DNA of 11,787 nt from Solirubrobacterales bacterium (GTDB lineage: Bacteria; Actinomycetota; Thermoleophilia; Solirubrobacterales; Solirubrobacteraceae), in NCBI GenBank assembly GCA_016215085.1, contig JACRMD010000139.1:1-11787 (forward strand), in the 5' to 3' direction. The position numbers and the translations under genes were made by a program. Below the pieces are notes generated by a model. That model saw nothing but the letters and a program-made list of their open reading frames with translations, made no database searches and was not told the DNA's origin. This document shows positions 6,268-11,787 of this stretch, in pieces (the stretch's first letter is position 1; each line of letters opens with the position of its first letter).

Positions 6268-8145
6268 ATGCGCCGCCGCCTGGCCACGCTCGCCGTCCTC
6301 ACCGCCGCCCTGTCGCCGGCGGCGCCCGCGCACGCCGGCTTCTTCCCCGGGGACCCGATCGACGGTCCGAGCGCCGACGTCCGGTCGCTGGGCGACCTCG
6401 ACGTCGCCCGCGACGGCTCCGGCGCCGTGGCCTACCTGCGCCGCGACGGCGGGGCCGACCACGTCTTCGTCTCGCGCGTCGTCAACGGCAGCTTCCAGCC
6501 GCCCGAGCGCGTCGACGCGGGGCTGGACGCCCCGAGCGCGCAGCCGGTCGTCGCCGCCTCCGACGGCGGGCGGGTCGTCATCGTCTACATCAACGCCGGC
6601 AACGCGTGGGCGACGGTCTGGGCCGCGGGCGCGCCCGGCTGGAGCACGCCGCAGCAGCTCGCCGCGGGAGCGTCGGCGTCGAGCCCGTCGGTCTACATGT
6701 CGATCAACGGCGTGGCCTACACGACCTTCACCACCGGCGGCGACGTGCGCGCCGCGCGGCTGGACCGCGGGCAGACGCAGTTCCAGCTGCTCGGCGCCCC
6801 GCTGGACATCGACCCGGGCGCCGACGCCGGCGGCGGCAACTCGCGCTCGCGCGTCGCGGTCTCGGCCGACGGCACGGCCCTGGCGGTGTGGGGCGAGGGC
6901 GGCCACGTCGTCGCGCGGCGCCTCTTCAACCTCAACCTCTCGGCCGCCCCGCAGGACCTCACGCTGCCGTCGCTGGAGGACCGGCCCGGCGGCAACGCCG
7001 ACCTTCCCGACGTCGACATCGAGGACGACTCGAGCTTCGCCTGGGTGACCTTCCGCCAGCAGTTCACCGACGGCGGCCGCACCCAGACGCGCGCGCTGGC
7101 GCGGCGGCTGCGCGGCTCGCGCTTCGAGGACGCCACGGTCGTCGACGGCCAGGCCTGGGGCGCCGACGGCGTCGACACGCTCGACGTCGAGCTCAACGGC
7201 CGCGGCGACGGCCTCGCGTCGGCGGGCCTGGCCGGCACCGGCGCCGCCAACGTCGCGATCCTCAAGCGCGACGTCTTCAACCCCGGCTCCACCGTCGGCG
7301 GCGGCGAGGGCGTCGCGCCCGCGCCGGTCGGGACGATCTCCGAGACGCTGGACCGCGTCGTCGGGTGGATCCAGGGCCCGGCGTCGACGGCCACCGTGCA
7401 GGCGCGGTTCTTCGACGACAAGGCCGCGGCCAGCACGCTGCCGGTCCCGAGCGCGCCCGCGGCGCTCAGCAACCCCGGCTTCGGCGCGGTCGTGCCGACC
7501 GGCGGCCTGGACGTCGCGGCCAACCGCGCCGGCGACGTGCTGCTCGTCTTCCTCCAGGAGAACGAGGAGGGCCGCCGCCTGGTCGCCGCGACCTACGACC
7601 GGCCGCCCGGCGCGTTCTCGGGCAACACGACCACGCGCTGGCGCGGCTACGCGCGGCCGCCTCTGGCCTGGGGGCAGGCCTTCGAGCTGTGGGGCCCGCT
7701 GACCTACCGCGTCGAGGTCGACGGCGTCGCCGTGGGCGAGACCCAGGACACGAAGCTCACGCCGCTGAACCCGGTGGCCGACGGCGAGCACCGCTGGCGC
7801 GTCGTGGCGACCGACCGGCGCGGCCAGACGGCGGCGACGAAGACGCGGCTGCTGCGCGTGGACGCGACCCCGCCGACGCTCGAGTTCACGGTCAAGCGGC
7901 GCAAGGGCCGCGTCGCCGAGCTGTCGATCACCGCGGGCGACGTCATCCCGCCCAGCGGCAAGGCCTCCGGCCTCAAGACGCTGAAGGCCGACTTCGGCGA
8001 CGGCACCGGCAACCAGCTGCTGAAGGCCAAGAAGGCCTCGCACCGCTACGGCCGCGGCGGGACCTACACGATCCGCGTCTCGGCGACCGACAGGGCCGGC
8101 AACGCGGTCGCGCTCACCGAGCGCGTGCGGATCAAGCGGAAGTGA
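6268..8145 (+). CDS. Secreted beta-repeat protein with C-terminal Ig/PKD-like domains
   Basis: The 625-residue product starts with a Sec signal peptide (residues 1-23, MRRRLATLAV...APAHA, cut before GFFPG). From about 24 to 465 there are repeated beta units of the form 'va-DG-avv-W/Y-...-v-ar-l' (DVARDGSGAVAYLRRD, VAASDGGRVVIVYIN, VAVSADGTALAVWGEG, VAANRAGDVLLVF), suggesting a beta-propeller-like body. Residues about 472-532 look like an Ig/Fn3-type module (LTYRVEVDGVAVGET; GEHRWRVVATDRRGQ). Residues about 534-625 resemble a PKD domain (ADFGDGTG at 574-581, then SHRYGRGGTYTIRVSATDRAGN). No catalytic motif or cell-wall anchor is seen, so it is probably a secreted binding or surface protein of unknown role. 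AGGAG at 6249-6253 is a distant Shine-Dalgarno, 14 bases from the ATG. The stop overlaps the next start as GTGA. Confidence 0.8.
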   Translation: MRRRLATLAVLTAALSPAAPAHAGFFPGDPIDGPSADVRSLGDLDVARDGSGAVAYLRRDGGADHVFVSRVVNGSFQPPERVDAGLDAPSAQPVVAASDGGRVVIVYINAGNAWATVWAAGAPGWSTPQQLAAGASASSPSVYMSINGVAYTTFTTGGDVRAARLDRGQTQFQLLGAPLDIDPGADAGGGNSRSRVAVSADGTALAVWGEGGHVVARRLFNLNLSAAPQDLTLPSLEDRPGGNADLPDVDIEDDSSFAWVTFRQQFTDGGRTQTRALARRLRGSRFEDATVVDGQAWGADGVDTLDVELNGRGDGLASAGLAGTGAANVAILKRDVFNPGSTVGGGEGVAPAPVGTISETLDRVVGWIQGPASTATVQARFFDDKAAASTLPVPSAPAALSNPGFGAVVPTGGLDVAANRAGDVLLVFLQENEEGRRLVAATYDRPPGAFSGNTTTRWRGYARPPLAWGQAFELWGPLTYRVEVDGVAVGETQDTKLTPLNPVADGEHRWRVVATDRRGQTAATKTRLLRVDATPPTLEFTVKRRKGRVAELSITAGDVIPPSGKASGLKTLKADFGDGTGNQLLKAKKASHRYGRGGTYTIRVSATDRAGNAVALTERVRIKRK

Positions 8146-8852
8146 CGCTGCAGCGGCTCACCGCCTCCGGCGGCCGCAGCGCCCGCGACCTGGTCGAGGG
8201 CCTGCGCCTGCGGGAGGGGGTGGGCGGCCGGCCCCGCGTCGCCGCGGTGATGATCGCCTCCGCCGACGGCCGCGCCGCCGTCGCGGGGCGCTCGACGCCG
8301 CTCGGGCACCCCGACGACCGGGCGCTGCTGCGCGAGCTGCGCGCGCAGGCCGACGTCGTGCTCGTCGGGACGGGCACGCTGGCCGCCGAGCGGTACGGGT
8401 CGCTGCTGGACCCCGACCAGCGCGCGCGGCGCAAGGCGCTCGGGCTGCCCGAGCATCCGCCGGTGGCCACCATCTCGCGCGCGATGGACGTGCCCGACGT
8501 CCCGCTGCTGCACGAGGGCGTCGAGGTGCTGGCCTTCACCGAGTCCGACCGCCGGCCGCCGCGGGGCGTCACCGCGGTGCGGCTCGAGCGCGTCGACCTC
8601 CCGGCGGTGCTCGCCGAGCTCGGCCGCCGCGGGCTCCTGGGCGTCACCTGCGAGGGCGGCCCGGGACTGCTGCGCGAGGTCGCCGCCCAGGGCTGCCTCG
8701 ACGACCTGCTGCTCACCGTGGCGCCGCTGCTGGCCGGCGGCGACGAGCCCTCGATCCTCGCCGGCGCCGCGCTCGGCCCGGTGCGGCTGCGGCTGGCCGA
8801 GGTCCACCGCGCCGACGACCACCTCTTCCTGCACTACCGTCCCGCCGCGTGA
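8142..8852 (+). CDS. Stand-alone RibD-C / dihydrofolate reductase-fold reductase (pyrimidine reductase family)
   Basis: This 236-residue protein is a single RibD C-terminal (DHFR-like) domain with no deaminase domain. Family motifs visible are VAAVMIASADGRAAVAG at residues 33-49 (S40 and D42 in the substrate loop), LRAQADVVLVGTGTLAAERYG at 66-86, and CEGGPGLL at 170-177, the NADPH-binding glycine region. In riboflavin synthesis this domain reduces the ribosylamino-pyrimidine intermediate with NADPH. Overall layout resembles, from memory, mycobacterial Rv2671, for which alternative dihydrofolate reductase activity has been reported. The following gene is a DHPS homologue, so a pterin/folate role is plausible but inferred. 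The GTG start at 8142 overlaps the previous stop (GTGA), and homology begins shortly after. No riboflavin gene lies nearby in the window. Confidence 0.88.
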   Translation: MTLQRLTASGGRSARDLVEGLRLREGVGGRPRVAAVMIASADGRAAVAGRSTPLGHPDDRALLRELRAQADVVLVGTGTLAAERYGSLLDPDQRARRKALGLPEHPPVATISRAMDVPDVPLLHEGVEVLAFTESDRRPPRGVTAVRLERVDLPAVLAELGRRGLLGVTCEGGPGLLREVAAQGCLDDLLLTVAPLLAGGDEPSILAGAALGPVRLRLAEVHRADDHLFLHYRPAA

Positions 8853-9712
8853 ACCTCCGCGGCCGCGTGCTGGACCGGCGCCCCCTGCTCATGGGGATCG
8901 TCAACGCCAACCCCGACTCGTTCTCGGACCGCGTGCGCCGCGCGACGCTCGACGACCAGGTCGCCCACGCGCTGGTGCTGGTGGCGGCGGGCGCGGACCT
9001 CATCGACGTCGGCGGCGAGTCCGGCGTGACCTACACCGGCGTCTCGGACGCCGAGGTCGAGATCGGGCGCGTGGTGCCGCTGGTGGAGCGGCTCGTCGCC
9101 GAGGACGTCGTCGTCTCGGTCGACACCTGGAAGCCCGAGGTCGCCGACGCGGCGCTGGCCGCCGGCGCGCACCTGCTCAACGACGTCTCGGGGCTGCACG
9201 ACGTCGCGCTGGCCGACGCCGCCGCCCGCCACGGGGCGGCGCTCGTCGTGATGCACACGCGCGCGGCGCCCAAGCAGGAGCGCTTCCACGACTACGGCGG
9301 GGACGTGGTCGGCGACGTGGTCGCGTTCCTCGCGGAGCGCGCGGCGCTGGCGCGGGAGCGGGGGGTGGGGACGATCGTGCTCGACCCCGGCCCGGACTTC
9401 GCCAAGACGCCCGCCGAGACCGTCGAGGTCCTGCGCGCGATCGACCGGATCGGGGAGCCGTGGCTGGCGGCGATCTCCAACAAGTACTTCCTCGGCGCCA
9501 TCACCGGCCGGGCCCCGGACGAGCGGCTGCCGGCGACGCTGGCGGCGCTCGGCTGGGCCGCCGACCACGGCGCGGCGATCGTCCGCGTGCACGACGTCGC
9601 CGCCGCGCGCGACTACCTGGCGGTGCGCGCCGTGCTCGCCGGCGAGGCGCCGATGCCGGCCTTCGATCAGGACGATGACCGGCTCAAGTGGATCCGGGTG
9701 GACGGCGGGTAG
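8849..9712 (+). CDS. folP: Dihydropteroate synthase homologue, divergent (FolP2-like)
   Basis: DHPS condenses dihydropterin pyrophosphate with p-aminobenzoate. The 287 residues have the TIM-barrel motifs in order: MGIVNANPDSFSD (15-27), DVGGES (53-58), SVDTWKPEVADAAL (90-103), LLNDVSG (109-115), VVMHTR (133-138), LDPGPDFAKT (178-187), AISNKYFLG (208-216) and VRVHDV (245-250). Two sites differ from active enzymes. The TRPG loop after GGES is replaced by GVTYTG, and the S-R-K motif is S-N-K (N211). The SNK form and SVDTW also occur, as I recall, in mycobacterial FolP2, reported to lack DHPS activity, so true DHPS function is doubtful. The GTG start overlaps the reductase stop (GTGA), giving tight coupling. 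The transaldolase begins 10 bases after its stop. Confidence 0.85.
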   Translation: MNLRGRVLDRRPLLMGIVNANPDSFSDRVRRATLDDQVAHALVLVAAGADLIDVGGESGVTYTGVSDAEVEIGRVVPLVERLVAEDVVVSVDTWKPEVADAALAAGAHLLNDVSGLHDVALADAAARHGAALVVMHTRAAPKQERFHDYGGDVVGDVVAFLAERAALARERGVGTIVLDPGPDFAKTPAETVEVLRAIDRIGEPWLAAISNKYFLGAITGRAPDERLPATLAALGWAADHGAAIVRVHDVAAARDYLAVRAVLAGEAPMPAFDQDDDRLKWIRVDGG

Positions 9713-9715
9713 CCT
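9710..9715 (+). promoter_or_regulatory. Putative leaderless -10 box (TAGCCT) for the transaldolase gene
   Basis: TAGCCT starts with the stop codon of the DHPS-like gene and ends 7 bases before the ATG at 9723. There is no Shine-Dalgarno in the gap (GTCCTCC is the complement of one, not a match). The spacing equals that seen before the GntR and glpD genes. An internal promoter could let the transaldolase be expressed apart from the upstream operon. Confidence 0.35.
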
Positions 9716-9722
9716 GTCCTCC

Positions 9723-10412
9723 ATGAGGCTGTTCATCGACACCGGGTCCGTCCGCGAGGTCGAGGAGATCGCCGCCTGGGGCGTCCTCTCCGGGGCCACC
9801 ACCAATCCCTCGCTTCTGGCCAAGGAGGAGGGCGATCCCGGGGACGCGATCAAGCGCATCTGCGAGATCGTCAACGGGCCGGTGTCGGCCGAGGTCACCT
9901 CGCGTGACCCGCGGGAGATGGTCCGCGAGGGCCGCGCGCTGCGCACCCTGCACGAGCACATCGTGGTCAAGGTCCCGTTCTCGCCGGCCGGCCTCACCGC
10001 CACCCGCGAGCTGGTCGCCGACGGCCATCCGGTGAACATGACGCTCGTGTTCTCGGCCAACCAGGCGCTGCTGGCCGCCGCCGCGGGCGCGACCTACATC
10101 TCGTGCTTCATGGGCCGCCTCGACGACATCTCGGTGGACTCCGCCGCCGTGCTCGGGGAGATCGTCGACGCGCTGCGCCCGGGCGGCACCACGTCGCAGG
10201 TCCTGGCCGCCTCGCTGCGCAACCCCATGCACGTGGTCACCGCCGCGACCATCGGCTGCGAGGTGTCGACCATCCCCTACAAGGTGTTCCAGGGGATGCT
10301 CCCGCACCCGCTCACCACGGCCGGCATCGAGCGGTTCGAGGCCGACTGGCAGCAGGACCCGCGGTTCGCCGAGTGGCTGGGCGGGCTCGTGTCCGGCCAG
10401 CCCGTCCGCTAG
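9723..10412 (+). CDS. tal: Transaldolase, small TalC/fructose-6-phosphate aldolase family
   Basis: This 229-residue class I aldolase moves a dihydroxyacetone unit between sugar phosphates in the non-oxidative pentose phosphate pathway. Key residues are seen in order: MRLFIDTGS strand 1, GATTNPSLL (24-32), AEV with E57, the Schiff-base lysine K83 in IVVKVPF, FSANQAL (110-116), GRLDD with R132 (131-135), VLAASLRNP, and a C-terminal FEADW. The residue at E57 is Gln in E. coli fructose-6-phosphate aldolase and Glu in transaldolases, so transaldolase is the better call. The usual SPF motif reads SCF here (C128). An in-frame ATG at 9675 would add 16 residues inside the previous gene; the family start at MRLFIDT makes 9723 the choice. 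It precedes the rho-like gene, an order also seen in Firmicutes. Confidence 0.93.
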   Translation: MRLFIDTGSVREVEEIAAWGVLSGATTNPSLLAKEEGDPGDAIKRICEIVNGPVSAEVTSRDPREMVREGRALRTLHEHIVVKVPFSPAGLTATRELVADGHPVNMTLVFSANQALLAAAAGATYISCFMGRLDDISVDSAAVLGEIVDALRPGGTTSQVLAASLRNPMHVVTAATIGCEVSTIPYKVFQGMLPHPLTTAGIERFEADWQQDPRFAEWLGGLVSGQPVR

Positions 10413-10429
10413 CTTTCGGAGCGTAGTCG

Positions 10430-10454
10430 CCGGCCGCTGTCGCAACGCGGCCGG
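10430..10454 (+). promoter_or_regulatory. 8-bp GC inverted repeat between transaldolase and the Rho-like gene
   Basis: CCGGCCGC and GCGGCCGG (10430-10437 and 10447-10454) form a perfect 8-bp stem with a 9-base loop, starting 18 bases after the transaldolase stop and ending 25 bases before the AGGAGGT. No U tract follows, so intrinsic termination is unlikely. It could be a leader structure of the Rho-like mRNA, a 3' stabiliser of the transaldolase mRNA, or a protein site. No convincing promoter for the downstream gene is visible between. Confidence 0.4.
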
Positions 10455-10479
10455 ACGCCCACCGACACGTTCCCCATCC

Positions 10480-10486
10480 AGGAGGT
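10480..10486 (+). promoter_or_regulatory. Perfect Shine-Dalgarno (AGGAGGT) for the Rho-like gene
   Basis: AGGAGGT lies 7 bases upstream of the ATG at 10494. It is the strongest ribosome binding site in the window and sets the start with confidence. It contrasts with the leaderless-type starts of three other genes and suggests strong translation. Confidence 0.8.
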
Positions 10487-10493
10487 CCCCATC

Positions 10494-11787
10494 ATGGCCG
10501 TGCTCACCCGCTCCGCGCTCGAGGACAGCCCCCTCGCCGACCTGCACGCCCTCGCCTCGGAGCTCGGCCTCGACGGCTTCCGCCGTCTGCGCAAGGCCGA
10601 CCTCGTCGACGCGATCCTCGACCGGCAGGAGGGCGCCGAGGACGGCGCCGCCGCCGTCGCGGAGGAGGGCGAGGAGGAGGCCAAGCCGCGCCGCCGCCGT
10701 GGCGCCCGCGGCGGCCGCGCCCGCAAGCGCGAGGACGAGGAGGAGGAGGCCACCGAGGAGCCCGCGGCCGTCGTCGCCGAGGATGGCGTCACCGACGAGG
10801 GCGCCGGCGAGGACGAGGAGGAGGAGCGCCCGGCGCGCCGCCGCGGCGGCCGCGGCCGGCGCGGCGCCGAGAAGGCCGAGCGGGCCGAGGCCGGCGAGGA
10901 GCGCGTCGTCGAGGGCACGGTCGAGCTGCTGCCCAACGGCTCGGGCTTCCTGCGCGTCTCGCCCCCCGAGCCCTCCGACGACGACGTCTACATCTCCGCC
11001 GCCCAGGTCCGCCGCTGCGAGCTCGTCTCGGGCGACCAGGTCGGCGGCCCGGTGCGCGAGCCGCGGCGCTCGGAGCGCTACCCGTCGCTGATCCGCATCG
11101 ACACCATCAACGGCCGCCCGGCCGACGAGGTGGCCGAGGGCACGCACTTCGACGACCTGCCGTGCACGCTGCCCACCGAGCGGCTGGCGCTCGGCTCCGA
11201 CGACCCGACGCTCAAGGCCATCGAGTGGCTGACCCCGCTGGGCCGCGGCTCGCGGGCGACGATCGTCGGCGCCGAGCACAGCGGCAAGTCCGAGGCGCTC
11301 AAGCGGCTCGCCGGCGTGCTGGCCGAGCAGGAGGGCCTCGAGGTCCACGTCGTCCTCGCCGGGGTGCGCCCGGAGGAGTGCGCCGAGTGGCGCAGCGGCC
11401 CGGTCGAGCCGGTCGCGGCGCTGTCGCTGGCCGCCTCGCCCGACGCGCAGGCCCAGGCGGTCGAGCGCGCGGTCGACACCGCCAAGCGCATCACCGCCCG
11501 CGGCGGCGACGTCGTCGTGCTCGTCGACGGGCTCGACGGCCTGCCGCCGCACCTCGCGCGCCGCACGCTGGCCGCCGCGCGCAACATCGTCGACGGCGGG
11601 TCGCTGACCATCGTCGGCACCGCGTCCGCGCCGGTCGGCGGCGAGACCACGGTCATCGCCCTGGACCGCACGCTCACGCGCACGGGCCGCTTCCCGGCGC
11701 TGGACCTCGTCGCCAGCGGGACGATCCGCCCCGAGCTCCTCGTGGGCGAGGCGGGCGCCGCGGCGATCGCCGAGGCGCGCGGCGCCG
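10494..11787 (+). CDS. rho: Rho transcription termination factor family protein, divergent ATPase core (partial, C-terminus off right edge)
   Basis: Rho binds nascent RNA and, as an ATP-driven hexameric helicase, ends transcription. The 431 residues seen begin with a Rho_N helical domain (about 4-45, LADLHALASELGLDGFRRLRK). A low-complexity acidic/basic linker follows (46-133, with RRRRGARGGRARKRE and ARRRGGRGRRG), typical of actinobacterial Rho. The RNA-binding cold-shock-like domain is well kept at about 137-205 (GSGFLRV, DDVYISAAQVRR, GDQVGGPVR). The ATPase domain has Walker A GAEHSGKS (259-266) and a Walker B-like DVVVLVDGLDGL (339-350). Against E. coli Rho from memory: E211 is V291, R269 is G349, arginine finger R366 is I411, and about 35 residues are missing between Walker B and FPALD (400-404), including the Q-loop. 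The frame is unbroken with uniform composition, so a frameshift is unlikely. Canonical helicase function is doubtful. Confidence 0.88.
   Translation, partial: MAVLTRSALEDSPLADLHALASELGLDGFRRLRKADLVDAILDRQEGAEDGAAAVAEEGEEEAKPRRRRGARGGRARKREDEEEEATEEPAAVVAEDGVTDEGAGEDEEEERPARRRGGRGRRGAEKAERAEAGEERVVEGTVELLPNGSGFLRVSPPEPSDDDVYISAAQVRRCELVSGDQVGGPVREPRRSERYPSLIRIDTINGRPADEVAEGTHFDDLPCTLPTERLALGSDDPTLKAIEWLTPLGRGSRATIVGAEHSGKSEALKRLAGVLAEQEGLEVHVVLAGVRPEECAEWRSGPVEPVAALSLAASPDAQAQAVERAVDTAKRITARGGDVVVLVDGLDGLPPHLARRTLAAARNIVDGGSLTIVGTASAPVGGETTVIALDRTLTRTGRFPALDLVASGTIRPELLVGEAGAAAIAEARGA

Noticed and set aside
6229..8043. Long minus-strand frame across the secreted repeat protein (about 604 codons)
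   Set aside because: The translation has low-complexity composition and no motif, whereas the plus strand has a signal peptide and PKD-like domain.
9723..10412. Calling the aldolase fructose-6-phosphate aldolase
   Set aside because: The discriminating position is Glu (E57) rather than the Gln of E. coli FSA, which favours transaldolase.
10636..10890. Purine-rich, repeat-like stretch that could be taken for a DNA repeat array
   Set aside because: It encodes the acidic/basic low-complexity linker of the Rho-like protein in an unbroken frame. There is no regular repeat unit or spacer, so it is neither CRISPR nor tandem repeat.
9684..11552. Long minus-strand frame across the transaldolase and Rho-like genes (about 622 codons)
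   Set aside because: It spans two well-supported plus-strand genes and their intergenic region. The leucine-rich stretch comes from the reverse complement of the Glu/Arg-rich Rho linker, not from a real membrane segment.
11268..11787. Frameshift or assembly error as the cause of the odd Rho core
   Set aside because: The frame continues through conserved segments on both sides of the deletion (AARNIVDGGSLTIVGT, then FPALDLVASGT) without a shift, and codon bias stays uniform. A true shortening is more likely.

Overview
The window comes from a very GC-rich chromosome with strong G/C third-position bias. GTG starts, 4-base stop/start overlaps, a TalC-Rho neighbourhood, a PspC/LiaF-type membrane protein and secreted Gly/Ala-rich proteins with Ig/PKD-like tails all fit a high-GC actinobacterium. 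My best guess is the Thermoleophilia/Solirubrobacterales side, but this is an inference from style and gene content because no marker rRNA is present. It reads as ordinary chromosome: I see no tRNA, rRNA, CRISPR array, insertion sequence or phage gene, and no gene-free stretch longer than about 115 bases.

Layout. (1) 1-1079, minus: 5' part of a PspC-domain membrane protein with a LiaF-like C-terminal domain, cut by the left edge. (2) 1187-3635, plus: three overlapping genes, a FadR-type GntR regulator, a 112-residue small protein and a GMC-family FAD oxidoreductase. A perfect 15-bp palindrome upstream is a good operator candidate. (3) 3625-4410, minus: a small secreted Gly-rich protein converging on the oxidoreductase with an 11-base overlap. 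(4) 4523-6181, plus: aerobic glycerol-3-phosphate dehydrogenase GlpD. (5) 6268-9712, plus: a large secreted repeat/PKD-like protein, a stand-alone RibD-C/DHFR-fold reductase and a divergent dihydropteroate synthase, joined by GTGA overlaps. (6) 9723-10412, plus: TalC-type transaldolase. (7) 10494 to the right edge, plus: a Rho-family protein, cut by the edge.

How they fit together. The GntR-small protein-GMC unit looks like a self-regulated oxidation module for an unknown alcohol. GlpD and transaldolase are central carbon metabolism. The reductase and DHPS homologue resemble, from memory, mycobacterial Rv2671 (alternative DHFR activity reported) and FolP2 (DHPS-like, reported inactive), so the pair is a candidate for unusual pterin/folate or related chemistry.

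The most striking object is the Rho homologue. It keeps the N-terminal and RNA-binding domains and a Walker A motif, but compared with E. coli Rho it lacks about 35 residues between Walker B and the conserved FPALD region. The missing part covers the Q-loop and much of the R-loop region, and the catalytic Glu and arginine finger are replaced. Three genes (GntR, glpD, transaldolase) have a TANNNT box 6-8 bases before the start and no Shine-Dalgarno, suggesting leaderless transcripts, whereas rho has a perfect AGGAGGT.
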